In this document: positions 32,656 to 41,816 of the stretch, in pieces
Layout of the letters: each line of letters starts with the position of its first letter
How positions within the stretch are numbered: the stretch's first letter is position 1
NCBI GenBank assembly: GCA_023630585.1
Contig: CM042554.1
Span: forward strand, 1,944,695 to 2,008,694
Source of the DNA: Cranoglanis bouderius
Taxonomy: Eukaryota > Chordata > Actinopteri > Siluriformes > Cranoglanididae
Reading direction: 5' to 3'
DNA: 64,000 bases
Notes under the pieces: generated by a model
Seen by the model: only the letters and a program-made list of their open reading frames with translations
Told to the model about the DNA's origin: nothing
Databases searched by the model: none
Position numbers and translations under genes: made by a program

Positions 32656-33126
32656 TCAGGCTGAATGAGAACCAGCAGCTATTACTGCTACTTGACACCC
32701 TGAAGCTTTCTTAGCTTCTAAATCTGCAGCATTATTTCCTTTGATAATGTAGTCACTGCCTTTTTTGTGTGCTTGACATTTAATGATTGCTAAACGTTTG
32801 GGATGCATCATGGCAGAAATCAATTGAACTATCTGTTCAGCATGCTGGATGGGTGTTCCATCCCTCTTTTTGAAACCTCTTTGTTTCCAAACGGCTCCAA
32901 ACAAATGACACACACCATGTGCATAAGCAGAGTCAGTGTATATGTTAGCAATCTGATCTTTAGCTAACTGACATGCTGTGGTAAGTGCTTTTAACTCGGC
33001 TAACTGAGCAGAACACAGCTGTGCACAATATTGTGAAATTACAGTCACAAATTCGTGTTTTTGTTTCTTTACTACTGAATATCCTGCATGGTTACCTAGA
33101 TGATCTTTGAAACATGAACCGTCCAC
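32656..33126 (-). pseudogene. ERV RNase H
   Basis: An RNase H1-like fold signature: MDGSCFKD (first catalytic Asp), LAELKALTTA (Glu), IYTDSAYAHG (Asp) and a final acidic residue near NNAADLEAKKA. It keeps a basic C-helix-like stretch, as in gammaretroviral enzymes. It would remove the RNA template during reverse transcription. It is separated from RT by frame breaks in 33127-33715. Confidence 0.75.
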
Positions 33127-33715
33127 AAAGTAGTCAATGTCCGCATCCGGGATAGGTGTGGATTCTAAATCTAGTCGGAGTCACGTAAATGCCAATGAAT
33201 TTGCCACACAGTCATGAGGCTGTTCCTCCTACTCTAAAGGAATCATATATGCTGGCTTTAGGTATGTCAGGGTAGGTTAGAAGAGATGCATAAGCCAAAC
33301 ACCTAGCCTGCATCAAAGCAAATCTCCCTTGATCTAACAATTCCACTACCATGTGATGGGTGTAAATGATTACTGGATAACCCATGGTCAGTGTAGACGC
33401 TTTCTCATAAGCATAATACAGGGCAGCAAGATCCTGCTGATAACACGGAGGGTAGCCTTGTGCTACACTGTCAAGCCTAGTGCTATAATATGCTATGGGC
33501 TATTTTTTCCTACCATTGCAGGTGTCTTGCATTAACACTGCAGATGCATAGCCATCTTTTCTATTGGCTACATACAGATGGAACACTTTGGTGTAATCTG
33601 GGGTTGCCAATGCTGGTGCAACCTGAAGTTCTTTCTTTATTGATTCAAAAGCTGCTTCCAGTCCGACTAAATCCAGTCATCCCTAAAAATTTCATCATTT
33701 GTCCTACAGTTTGTG

Positions 33716-34879
33716 TTAAGGGTGCTTTGCTGGTGCTATGGCCTTAGTTTTGTGTGCAATTAGTCTTCCTAAGTATTCAACCTGTGTTTGACAGTATTGT
33801 AACTTAGTTTTTGAGGTTTTATGTCCTCCTTGGGCTAATTTGGTCAGCACCTTAATAGAATCTCTATGACATTGTTCAAGTGATGACGAACAAATCAGAA
33901 TGTCATCGACATACTCAAGCAATGTACTTTCCAACATTAATTCTTCTAGATCAGATCTAAGAACTTGATTGAACACATGTGGCGAATGTTTGAAACCTTG
34001 TGGCATCCTAGTATATGTGTATTGTTTACCTTCATAAGTAAAGGCAAAGAGATGTCTGCTCTCTTCTGCTAAAAGGATGCTGAAAAATGCAGAACAGAGA
34101 TCAATTACAATAAAATATTTGGCATTAGGAGGCACATTGGTCAATAATGTGTGAGGATTGGGAACCTCTGCTGGCCAGTCCTCTACCACTTCATTAATTG
34201 CTCATAAATCATGTACCAAATGCCATTTTGAATTGTCTGCCTTAGCAACAGGCAATATGGGAGTATTACAATAACTAAAAGTTTCAATTAACACCCCTAC
34301 AGAAATTAGTCCCTCAATTGTTTTCCTGATACCCTCAACAGCTTCAGGACGCAATGGATACTGTGGTTTTCTGGGTAAAAGAGCTCCTGGCTTAATTCCA
34401 ATTTTAACTGGGCTTGCGGATTTAACTAAGCCCACATCAGTATCATGTTGAGACCACAATTCTACTGGTACCTTGGTCTCCATTTCTTTCAAGAGCTCTA
34501 CTATTTTTGTAGTAAATTCAGATTTGGTCATGTTTGCTTCAGGAATTTGCGCTTTAATGAACTTTCCCCATTTGCTAAGAGTTTTTTCTACATCATTTCC
34601 TAAGTCCCCTAACCAATATACATTAGCTTGTGGTTCAGAAATCATCATCATCATTTTTGTACCCCTGTTATCTATATACACTCCATCAGGAGAGCACCAA
34701 ATTTGGAGATTCATTTTACATAGTGCATCTCTCCCTAATAAATTGACAGGAGTTTGATCTGACACTAAAATAGGTACTTTTACACTTTTGTTTTTGGTTT
34801 GTAGACAGACTGGAGCAGTCATTGGAATTAGCTGCATTTGTCCCGAGAATCCTACTGTCTTGGCAAATTTTCCTGACAT
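33716..34879 (-). pseudogene. ERV reverse transcriptase
   Basis: Two open stretches: 34202-34879 (end of protease, RT fingers; LLGRDALCKMNLQIW, PQYPLRPEAVEGIRKTIE) and 33716-34189 (palm; FAFTYEGKQYTYTRMPQGF, YVDDILICSSS at about 33886-33918, then the thumb start). A stop at about 34200 divides them. YVDD at the active site is the form found in gammaretroviruses. It is non-functional as it stands. Confidence 0.85.
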
Positions 34880-35048
34880 GGGAAGGTGAGAAGCATAATT
34901 TGGACTTACAAATGTGTATGTTGCCTCCAGTGTCTACCATCATGGGTGTAACTTTGCCTTCTATTTTAACCTGCAACATGGGCTCTTGATCAGCATCATT
35001 TGTTAGCAGTGGACACTGACCCTTCCCTGTAGGATTCTCTGGGCATCC
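34880..35048 (-). pseudogene. ERV protease N-terminal part
   Basis: Immediately after the gag UAG and in the same frame, the sequence leads into an aspartic protease motif (MMVDTGGNI). The usual Ala after DTG is Gly here. The frame shifts near 34890-34910 and continues in another phase. The enzyme would have cut the Gag-Pol polyprotein. Confidence 0.65.
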
Positions 35049-35051
35049 CTA
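35049..35051 (-). promoter_or_regulatory. gag-pol UAG, candidate readthrough site
   Basis: The stop between gag and pol is UAG followed by G, and the next 23 codons lead in the same frame to the protease. Gammaretroviruses make Gag-Pol by reading through such an amber codon. A downstream pseudoknot would be expected within about 60 nt; I have not folded it. Confidence 0.55.
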
Positions 35052-36104
35052 GTATCCCTGATATGGCCCATTATATTGATTTGCTGGCCCTTGTGGAGGT
35101 TTTAGATAGGGCTGGACTACACCACCCCCTTCACCACACAGAAACTGTTGCCATGGATTAGTGGGACAGTTACATCTGTTGTGCCCAAGCTGTCCACATC
35201 CCCAGCAAACTCGAGAACCAGGAGTGAATCGTCCTCTTCCTCTGCCTCTTTGTGGTGGCCTTTTCTGCCAGTTTGTATCGTTTGGCTGCTGGTAGACATT
35301 GATAATAGGTGCAGGAGGCTTTGGCAGTCCTGCAGGAACAGCTGGTGCATTTGGCTGAGTTACAGGTTGAGGAGGTGCAGGAGGTGCACTTAGAGGAGCC
35401 ATTACTGCTGTTTCGGCCTCTTCCTCTTTATCTTTGTCTTTCACTGGAGCTTGGACCTTTTTCTTTTTGTTTGTGAGTTCTTCAAGCTGTAGTTGTGCCA
35501 GTTTTCTCTGCAGCTCTCTTTCTTGGTCTTTGAGTTTTTCCTCATTCCTTCTGTGTTGCTCAACAGCATGAGTCACATGGTCACAGAATTCCTTGTGTGT
35601 TTTGGAATACAGACTGACCACATCTTCCAGTTTCGTTTTCACAGCTGGTGGCATTGCATCCAGTATTGTGTTTCTGAATAATCCTGCCATTACAACATCT
35701 GCTTCAGGATCCCTCTCCAACTCCAGTCTCCATACTTTTAGTTGTTTCTGCACATAGGAGGTGGGGTGCTCGGTTTCCCCCATTTTTTCACCTTTCAGAG
35801 ACTTAGGGTCTATTTGGGAGTGGTATTCAGTTCGCAGTGTTCGCCATAGATGTGGGCAGTACAGATCGAAAGGGGTTCCGTCTCTTTGTGGGTTCCCAAC
35901 TGCAGTATACAGGTTAATCGCTCTGAGGATTTCTTCCATTTCAGTGCCTCCTACACATTTGGCTAGAAGAGCTTTCATGTCTCCTATTGCGAGCAATTTG
36001 CCCATTGTCTCATCCTCAAAGACTCTAATCCACTTCCCAGCTCCCTCGTGGATGTCAGGGAGGCGAGCAACCAGCCCATCGAGATCCTGTGTGGCCCAGG
36101 GCAC
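35049..36104 (-). pseudogene. ERV Gag capsid and nucleocapsid
   Basis: 351 codons. The first 200 residues resemble gammaretroviral capsid (EGAGKWIRVFEDETMGK; the stretch PTSYVQKQLKVW lies in the major-homology-like zone). A long charged coiled-coil segment follows (about residues 175-225), then a Pro-rich stretch and one CCHC box (C-WG-C-GQLG-H-NRCN-C, residues 300-313) in an Arg/Gly-rich basic setting. It ends at UAG (35051-35049), with pol following in the same frame. The capsid would form the virion core; the knuckle binds genomic RNA. Confidence 0.8.
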
Positions 36105-36779
36105 ATACTAGCCTCTTGTTCCCTTAATTAAAATAGGATACTGACTTACATACTTATCAGGTGGACATATGCTTTCTCTTGATCTGAATCGTTTGTCTCC
36201 ATCTTCTCGTGACCATTGTTGTTCTGCTGCTTCTGACTCTAACTCATCTTCAAGATACAATCTGCCTGTTACTTGTTTGTATTCTCCCCTCCTAAGGTCT
36301 CCTCCATCTATTGAATGGTGTCTTAATCTCTTCTCTTTCTCTAGTGTCCGTTGTATGTCTTCTAAGCATTTGCTTGCTTTTGCCAGTTCCGTCTGCTTCT
36401 CTTATGCTGTCTTCTTCACCCCCTTCCTCTTCCTCAAACGTCTCTCGTTGTTTCCCTCCTGTCATTTGTTTAAATGCCGTGCTCAGTTGGGAGTATCCAT
36501 CTAATGTCTCTTTCCTTTCTTTGGCCGTACCGCGACCTGTTCCTTCCTTAAGGGGCTCTCGTGCCAACTATATTCTTCTTACTCTTCCTCTGCGTCCTTT
36601 TTTATATCTACCTTTCCTTCAATTCTCACTTCTCCCGAGACTACAGGGAACTGATTTGTGGGTGGTGGATATGGATTTTGTGGCATATTGCAGCTAGGGA
36701 TGTATGGAGGTGGATTGGCGAAGATTTCTCTCATTTTTTCTTCTGTCTTTTTGTTGTCTTTTTTCAATATTTTCCTTGC
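36105..36779 (-). pseudogene. ERV Gag linker with PPPY late-domain motif
   Basis: A highly charged Lys/Glu/Arg-rich stretch with a PPPY motif (about 36702-36713) and a nearby YPPPT, the kind of late domain that recruits host ubiquitin ligases for budding. The reading frame equals that of the capsid ORF but contains stops (for example at 36579 and 36780). Other frames in this stretch are also open for up to 100 codons because of base composition. Confidence 0.6.
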
Positions 36780-37555
36780 CTATTTCATGCTTTTCCACGA
36801 ATTTTCCCCTTCTGCTTTGAATAATGCAAGCACTTCTTGTTCTCTTTCCCTCTTTGCCTCCCTCTTTTTGCTGTTGTCTTTCCCCTTGTGATGTTTCCAT
36901 TTCCCCACACACCGATAGATCAAATGTCCCTCCTTCTGGCCATTTTGTTCTCTGATCTTTTGTTCTTTTTTCCCCACTTTTTTGACAGTTTTTCCACAAT
37001 CTTTAGGGGATGGTTCGTTGTTACAGTCAGGAATAAAAGTCGCCAGAATTCTGTGTAACGTCAGTCCTATTACGTTAGGTCTGTCTGAACTGTCCACTGA
37101 ATACCAATTAACCCTTCTTAGTACCGCAGAAACTTCAATCTCAGGATTATTTAGCCGACTTCCAGTTACTCCTACACCTCTTTCGAATCCAAGTTGCACT
37201 CCCCAATCTAGATAGATATTCGCCCACGCTCCTATTGGAATAATTACCCAATGTAATTGATCTGACTCTGTTAGCTCCACAAGCGTGTCACCCAGAATGG
37301 ATGCTTTCCAATTTCTTCCCAATATGGCCTCCCAGTTAACATATGGCCATTCTACACTCACCTCTTCTAAGTTAGTAAGTTGGGTTATACTTCTAAACAA
37401 TGAGTTTTTCTTTTCCTCAGTTCATGGATATCTTCTCCCTAATAAATCCTCATAACAATTTTCCTTCCAAAAGTGTGTTCTTATCCCTTTTTGTTTCCTG
37501 TTCTATCCGTACTCTTCTTTGTTCTATATTTTCTTCTTGTACTTCCATTCAAAGT
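36780..37555 (-). pseudogene. ERV Gag N-terminal (matrix-like) domain, copy 1
   Basis: The main ORF is 36780-37400 (206 codons), with recognisable sequence in other phases back to about 37555 (including THFWKENCYEDLL). The core has EWPYVNW, a central hydrophobic segment, GFERGVGVTG and NPEIEVSAVLRRVNW. It is followed by a basic, charged tail leading towards the PPPY region. The position directly upstream of the late domain suggests it is the Gag N-terminal domain. No myristoylation-type Met-Gly start is visible, and the true start is unclear. Confidence 0.55.
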
Positions 37556-37599
37556 GCAATAAATATGTGTGTGTGACTTATACCCCTTTATTCCCCTCG

Positions 37600-38170
37600 G
37601 GCTCTAGGGCTCCTGGATACTGTTCTAAAAAGGAAGATTTCCCTGATATTTTCTCGCTTCTCCGGTATGATAGTTATTACTAGTCCTCTTAGGGTGGTGA
37701 GCTCTTCAAATACAAAATTTCCCTCTAGTGTTTTTTTTTGTCTAGCCCAAAATACCCTTCTCAGGACTGGAGATATCTCAAGTTCAGGGTTTGTGATAAC
37801 TTTGTCTGTCTCTCCTTTCCCACGCTCGTATCCTCTCTCTATCCCTGTCCTTATGTAGGATTCAATCAGGTGACCAATAGGTAATCTGTAAAAATACGCT
37901 GAGGAATCCTAAGAACAAAACTCATCCAGTAGAGTCCCCAATAAATCTATGTTACAATATGTTCCCACAACCCAATTCCAATTAATGTAAGGCCACTCGT
38001 TTTGTACTTCTGCTATGTTTTGTATTCTAGTTATTCACACTAGGAGTTCGTTCTTTTTATGTTCTGTTAGCTCATGCCTTAAAGCTCCCTCTTGCAGATA
38101 TTAATCCTCCTTCCAAAAATGATTGCTAATTCCCCTTGTCTCTAACACAGCTTGGCGCACTCTTTCATTC
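37600..38170 (-). pseudogene. ERV matrix-like domain, copy 2 (tandem duplicate)
   Basis: The same order of blocks as copy 1 at matching spacing: SNHFWKED, EWPYINW, PIGHL, RGYERGKGETD and NPELEISPVLRRVFW. There are in-frame stops near 38075, 38034 and 37908 but hardly any frame changes. Protein identity looks low (about a third by eye), so the duplication is older than the pseudogenisation. No DNA-level tandem repeat is apparent, supporting long divergence as two separate genes or domains. Confidence 0.55.
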
Positions 38171-38187
38171 ATTAACTCTTTTGCTTT

Positions 38188-38514
38188 CTAATTCAATGTG
38201 CTTCTATAGTTGAATGAACGGCACACGTACAAAATGTGATGTCTCCTATTCTCATATATGCTTATATAGCCATAGTGATCCCTGGCCTGGTGCCCACAGA
38301 AATAAAGCTCTATTCTACACAGATTAATCCTTTTCCCTTTCTTAAATGCTTCTTTCAATATTCTATTTGTAAATGGACCGAATTCCTCTACCCTAGGATG
38401 ATTTGTTGTATATTCCAACCTAAAATTTCTAAACCCCAACTGTACCATTGGTGATTGGTAATCCCAATAAAACAGAAATGAGAAATAAAGTATGTGAGGA
38501 CGAGAGACAGACAT
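38188..38514 (-). pseudogene. ERV 5' accessory ORF of unknown function
   Basis: 108 codons, Tyr/Phe/Arg-rich, with one hydrophobic N-terminal stretch (ILYFSFLFYW). It lies upstream of the duplicated matrix-like domains and downstream of another small ORF. Its C-terminal part (KRINLCRIELYFCGH... then HHILY) may be distantly like a part of the ORF at 38773-39183 (IRVVRAKLHV... then DHIIW). No known domain is recognised. Confidence 0.4.
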
Positions 38515-38772
38515 GTACTAATTTACAAATTGCTCAGCAGGAACTGGGTCTCCACACTTGGGTCACAACGGCAACAATTAAGAGAATGTCCAAACAATTT
38601 GAAAAAAACAATTTCTAGGGAGATTTCTATTAACCACACATGCAGAATCAACACTCTCTTGTTTATTATTAGCTTTAGCAGTAAGCACGCACGCACACAC
38701 AAACAAACACACTCCTAGGCCTATCCATAAACACAAGGCCACACACTCAATCATGTGTAACTCTATACAAGA

Positions 38773-39183
38773 TCATGCCACAGCAACAAGTTTACCATTT
38801 GGAAGCATCAACTCAAACCGACTCACTGGGCTTATATCTTCAAAATTTGTCCAAATAATGTGATCTCCCAAATGAAATTCAATTATTTTATGGTTCTTTG
38901 TGAACCAATTTCCCCGATCTTCTGCTATCACATGTAGTTTAGCCCTCACTACTCTGATTCCACACGGGTGTGTAAACTCCCTATATGATGTTAGATGGGC
39001 ATGTAGTCTAAAATCTGGACTGGGACCACCTTGTACTTCAAAAATATTAAACAAAGCTATCAATTGTTCTATTTGGTTTGAACTTCTTTTCCGCTTCCTT
39101 TTACCACAACTTCTCCTTGGCATGAAAGAAGAAAAGAAAGAAAGAAAAAAGAAAGAAAGTAAACAAAATTTAAGAAACAACAA
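38773..39183 (-). pseudogene. ERV 5' accessory ORF with basic N-terminus
   Basis: 136 codons. A hydrophobic run (LLSFFFLSFFSSF) from an A/G-rich tract is followed by MPRRSCGKRKRKRS, which would be a strong nuclear-localisation-like start if translation began at that inner Met (about 39123). The rest (HLTSYREF, EFHLGDHIIW) matches nothing I know. Small ORFs between the 5' LTR and gag are known in epsilonretroviruses (orf C type), but no sequence relation is claimed. Confidence 0.4.
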
Positions 39184-39199
39184 TAAAAAGAATAAACCT

Positions 39200-40435
39200 C
39201 ATAGTTCTGTCCCAGCCGGCTCAGATCAAACACTAACACTCACTCATGCACACATCAGCGCTTCTCTCTCTCACTCCCTTTTCACACACACACACACAGA
39301 TAAGGATGTGCACACTCTTCTCGCTCACACACAGACACGCAAACACACACACACAAAAAAGTCTTCTCACTTGTTCACAGTAATACACAAATTCAGACAT
39401 ACACTCACACACGGGGGAACCCCTTCACTCACCACGTTCACAGTCACTCATGCAGTGTTTTTTTCCTTTTAAGCCAGGGGATAATTCATATATAAACTCA
39501 TGGGTTACTCAGCATAATATTGGTCTTTTTTTTATCCACTTTATAGCATTGACAACTAGAAGGGTGTCTAAGAAATCTACAAAACCACTTTTGGGACGAA
39601 GGGTTGGACAACTTTTGGTCTGGCTTACAACGAATACAGACCAAAATAACAACACCAGTTTCTGGGCTGTTCTGTAGTTTTCAACACACACACAGCAATT
39701 GCAGTTTTTTCTGTTACATTTGAGCCCTCTGTCTCATATTTGCACACACGACCGCATATACAAGTATACCCTTTTTACTCACTTCTTTTTTCCAATAAAA
39801 AGGTTTTGATTCATACATTCATACCAAGACACACTTATGCTTATCTATATAATAGAGACTCCCTCTGTCGGGCTCTAAACAAGCCGTCCCCACCAAGTGG
39901 AACCTGCCAGGCAAGGATACCCACCTCACACACTTAATCACACAACTGAGAAAACTCCAACTTCCATGCACCACACTTTTTGGCAGTACCAGACACCACG
40001 AGACCGAGATCCTTAACACGAACAGACAACACACAAAACAGAGCACTCAGTGCCCAATGAGTGGCACACTGAATGGTTAAATTGGTCCGTCCAATTTGCT
40101 AGATCAGTGTGGTGCTGACAAGCCTAGATCAATGACAGGAGATTCACAGAGCCTCACAGCCGATGCTGGGAGCGATTTGAGATTAGGCAAGCCAAACCCA
40201 CTAGGAACTCACCCAGAAAGAGACAAAACTCTCCAGAGCCCTTAAACCAGGGACAACACTTAAGAAATCAGATGATAGACAATTATCTACACAGAGTAAA
40301 GCTCCTTTTAGCAGGATACACAAATAACATATGAAGCGGACTTACAGGCAGTGTTCTAAATTTGCAACCCTTGTGCTGCTAATTTTTTATCTTTTACTTA
40401 AGTGTGCACCCCTTGCGCCCACACCTCTTGCGTGG
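39200..40435 (-). other. ERV leader, non-coding
   Basis: Contains several CA-rich microsatellite stretches (about 39245-39415 and 38690-38712) and no convincing ORF. It probably includes the packaging signal and splice donors, none of which I can place with confidence. Confidence 0.4.
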
Positions 40436-40800
40436 TTCCCCGGGGACAAGGGTGTCCTTGCGCCTCTTGCGCGCACTCCTTTTGAGTGACCTGCCCTCTT
40501 AGCAGGATTTTACACTGTGACCCACTCTCTCTTGGTAGGATTTTATGCCTCTTGCGTACACTCCTCTTGAGTGACCCACTCTCTTAGATGGATTTTACAC
40601 TCCTCTTGAGTGACCCACTCTCTCTTGGCAGGATTTGTATTTTACTGATATCCTTCAAGGCCCACTTATCAGCAAAAATACCTATTTATATACTTCACCG
40701 CTGTCCATCAAGGCCCACTCAGCAATAAAATATATTCTACCCTATTTATATTCTACTGTTATCCATCAAGGCCCACTTAACAGCAAAATATATTCTGCAT
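40436..40800. repeat. two tandem repeat arrays in the ERV leader
   Basis: Array 1 (about 40440-40635): three to four units of roughly 45-55 bp around CTCTTGAGTGACCCACTCTC and GGATTTTA. Array 2 (about 40650-40800): three units of about 55 bp around CATCAAGGCCCACT, each followed by CAGCAA and ATAT-rich text. Units are imperfect. They lie between the primer-binding region and the small ORFs. Confidence 0.75.
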
Positions 40801-41007
40801 GCAGTTTACACCTTTTGAGATCAAAAACCACTTTACTCAGTTTGGTTCTTTATTTGAAGAAGCACGAGTGTTCCTACCGCTCAGGCTGGCCACAGTGGAT
40901 CACAAACAATTTACCAAAAGCAAAATTGCTTACCTTCATTTAGCCATTCATTGTGTGGCCCATCACGGAGCAGCCCTGCATGGCTTCCCACTCCTCTCTG
41001 GCTCCTT

Positions 41008-41033
41008 TTCAAATCCTGTTGTCATGACACAAA
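41008..41033 (-). promoter_or_regulatory. candidate tRNA primer-binding site
   Basis: Eight bases inside the 5' LTR edge, the plus strand reads like a tRNA 3' end: T-loop-like TTCAAAT, a stem-like CCTG, then GTCATGACAC close to a CCA-like end (damaged to CAA). GACAC before the CCA resembles Leu tRNAs, but two extra bases break the fit. Tentative. Confidence 0.35.
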
Positions 41034-41040
41034 TTTCTAT

Positions 41041-41772
41041 TGTGGAAAATCTCTTAGTCAAACTTAAATGAAAAATCCTTCAAGAGTCCGGGATTTAAGA
41101 TGCCAAAAAATCAGACTTTATTGGAACACCACAAAGCCGAGATGACTGCAGACCATCTGACAAGTACAATCAATGCACAAGTTTTTATACATTTCTAAAG
41201 CAATGATCTCATTTAGGCGGGGTTTGCCCATTTTTTCTTTAATCACACCTCTGACGGCTCGCCACAATTATGTTTCTTTCTACGGGTCTTATCAATAAAC
41301 TGTGGCGTGAGGTCAACCAGTTTATTTTTTTTTTAAATGTTTCATTTAATTGATTCATGACATGAATTTAATTGATTTCAACAATACATCTTCAGTGATC
41401 ATTAACAGTAGATTGGTAAAAAGTAAAAAATAAAAGATACAGACTTAAACATGCGGAGTACAAACTCAGTGTTCCCATGCACGCACACAGAGGGTACAGC
41501 AGAGCAGGCCGCACAAAAAGAATACATTTGTAACTAAAGAGAGTACAGAGTGTACAGGCAGTGAGTTTCACACAGATTGACTGAAGTCATACACTAACCT
41601 GACCTACTTTTGATTTTAGGCCCTTAGGCCTTATGATTTTGGGCCTTATGATCCTTTCATAAGCAATACCTTATAATAATTAATCATCACATAATTGATT
41701 ACATCATAACTGATCACATCATAACTGATTTAATCTTAGTCTTGATTGCTTAGCTTAATATATGAAAATACA
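41041..41772 (-). repeat. ERV 5' LTR
   Basis: 732 bp, TGTATTTTCATA... to ...TTTTCCACA on the minus strand, followed outside by CTAT (41773-41776). From 41041 to about 41612 it matches the 3' LTR; AATAAA is at 41117-41122. The outer 160 bp (41613-41772) are not present in the 3' LTR apart from similar first bases. Confidence 0.8.
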
Positions 41773-41816
41773 CTATAAATCATGATTGGCTGATTAGATA
41801 ATTGCATGAATGTGTA
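41773..41816. repeat. old split repeat, third piece
   Basis: CATGATTGGCTGATTAGATA follows the ERV target duplication and continues the repeat interrupted at 26982; it ends at the TA where the Tc1 copy is inserted. Confidence 0.6.

Larger units (their letters stand above)
26983..41772 (-). mobile_element. gamma/epsilon-like endogenous retrovirus, 14.8 kb
   Basis: A full-length provirus on the minus strand: 5' LTR (41041-41772), leader with tandem repeats, two small ORFs, a duplicated Gag N-terminal-like domain, gag, pol, env and 3' LTR (26983-27589). CTAT flanks both sides (26979-26982, 41773-41776), and the flanks join into one repeat. Class is judged from one CCHC box, a PPPY motif, a UAG between gag and pol in one frame, YVDD in RT, and a CX6CC motif in the Env transmembrane subunit. 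All genes carry stops or frameshifts, and env is split by a solo LTR. The copy is defective and old: the LTRs differ by point changes and by U3 structure. Confidence 0.85.

Noticed and set aside
36169..37058. Several plus-strand frames of 70-128 codons rich in Ser, Phe and Leu
   Set aside because: They are antisense shadows of the Lys/Glu-rich Gag linker on the minus strand.
40436..40800. Regularly spaced repeats resembling a CRISPR array
   Set aside because: Units are imperfect, adjoin without unique spacers, and lie in a vertebrate retroviral leader.
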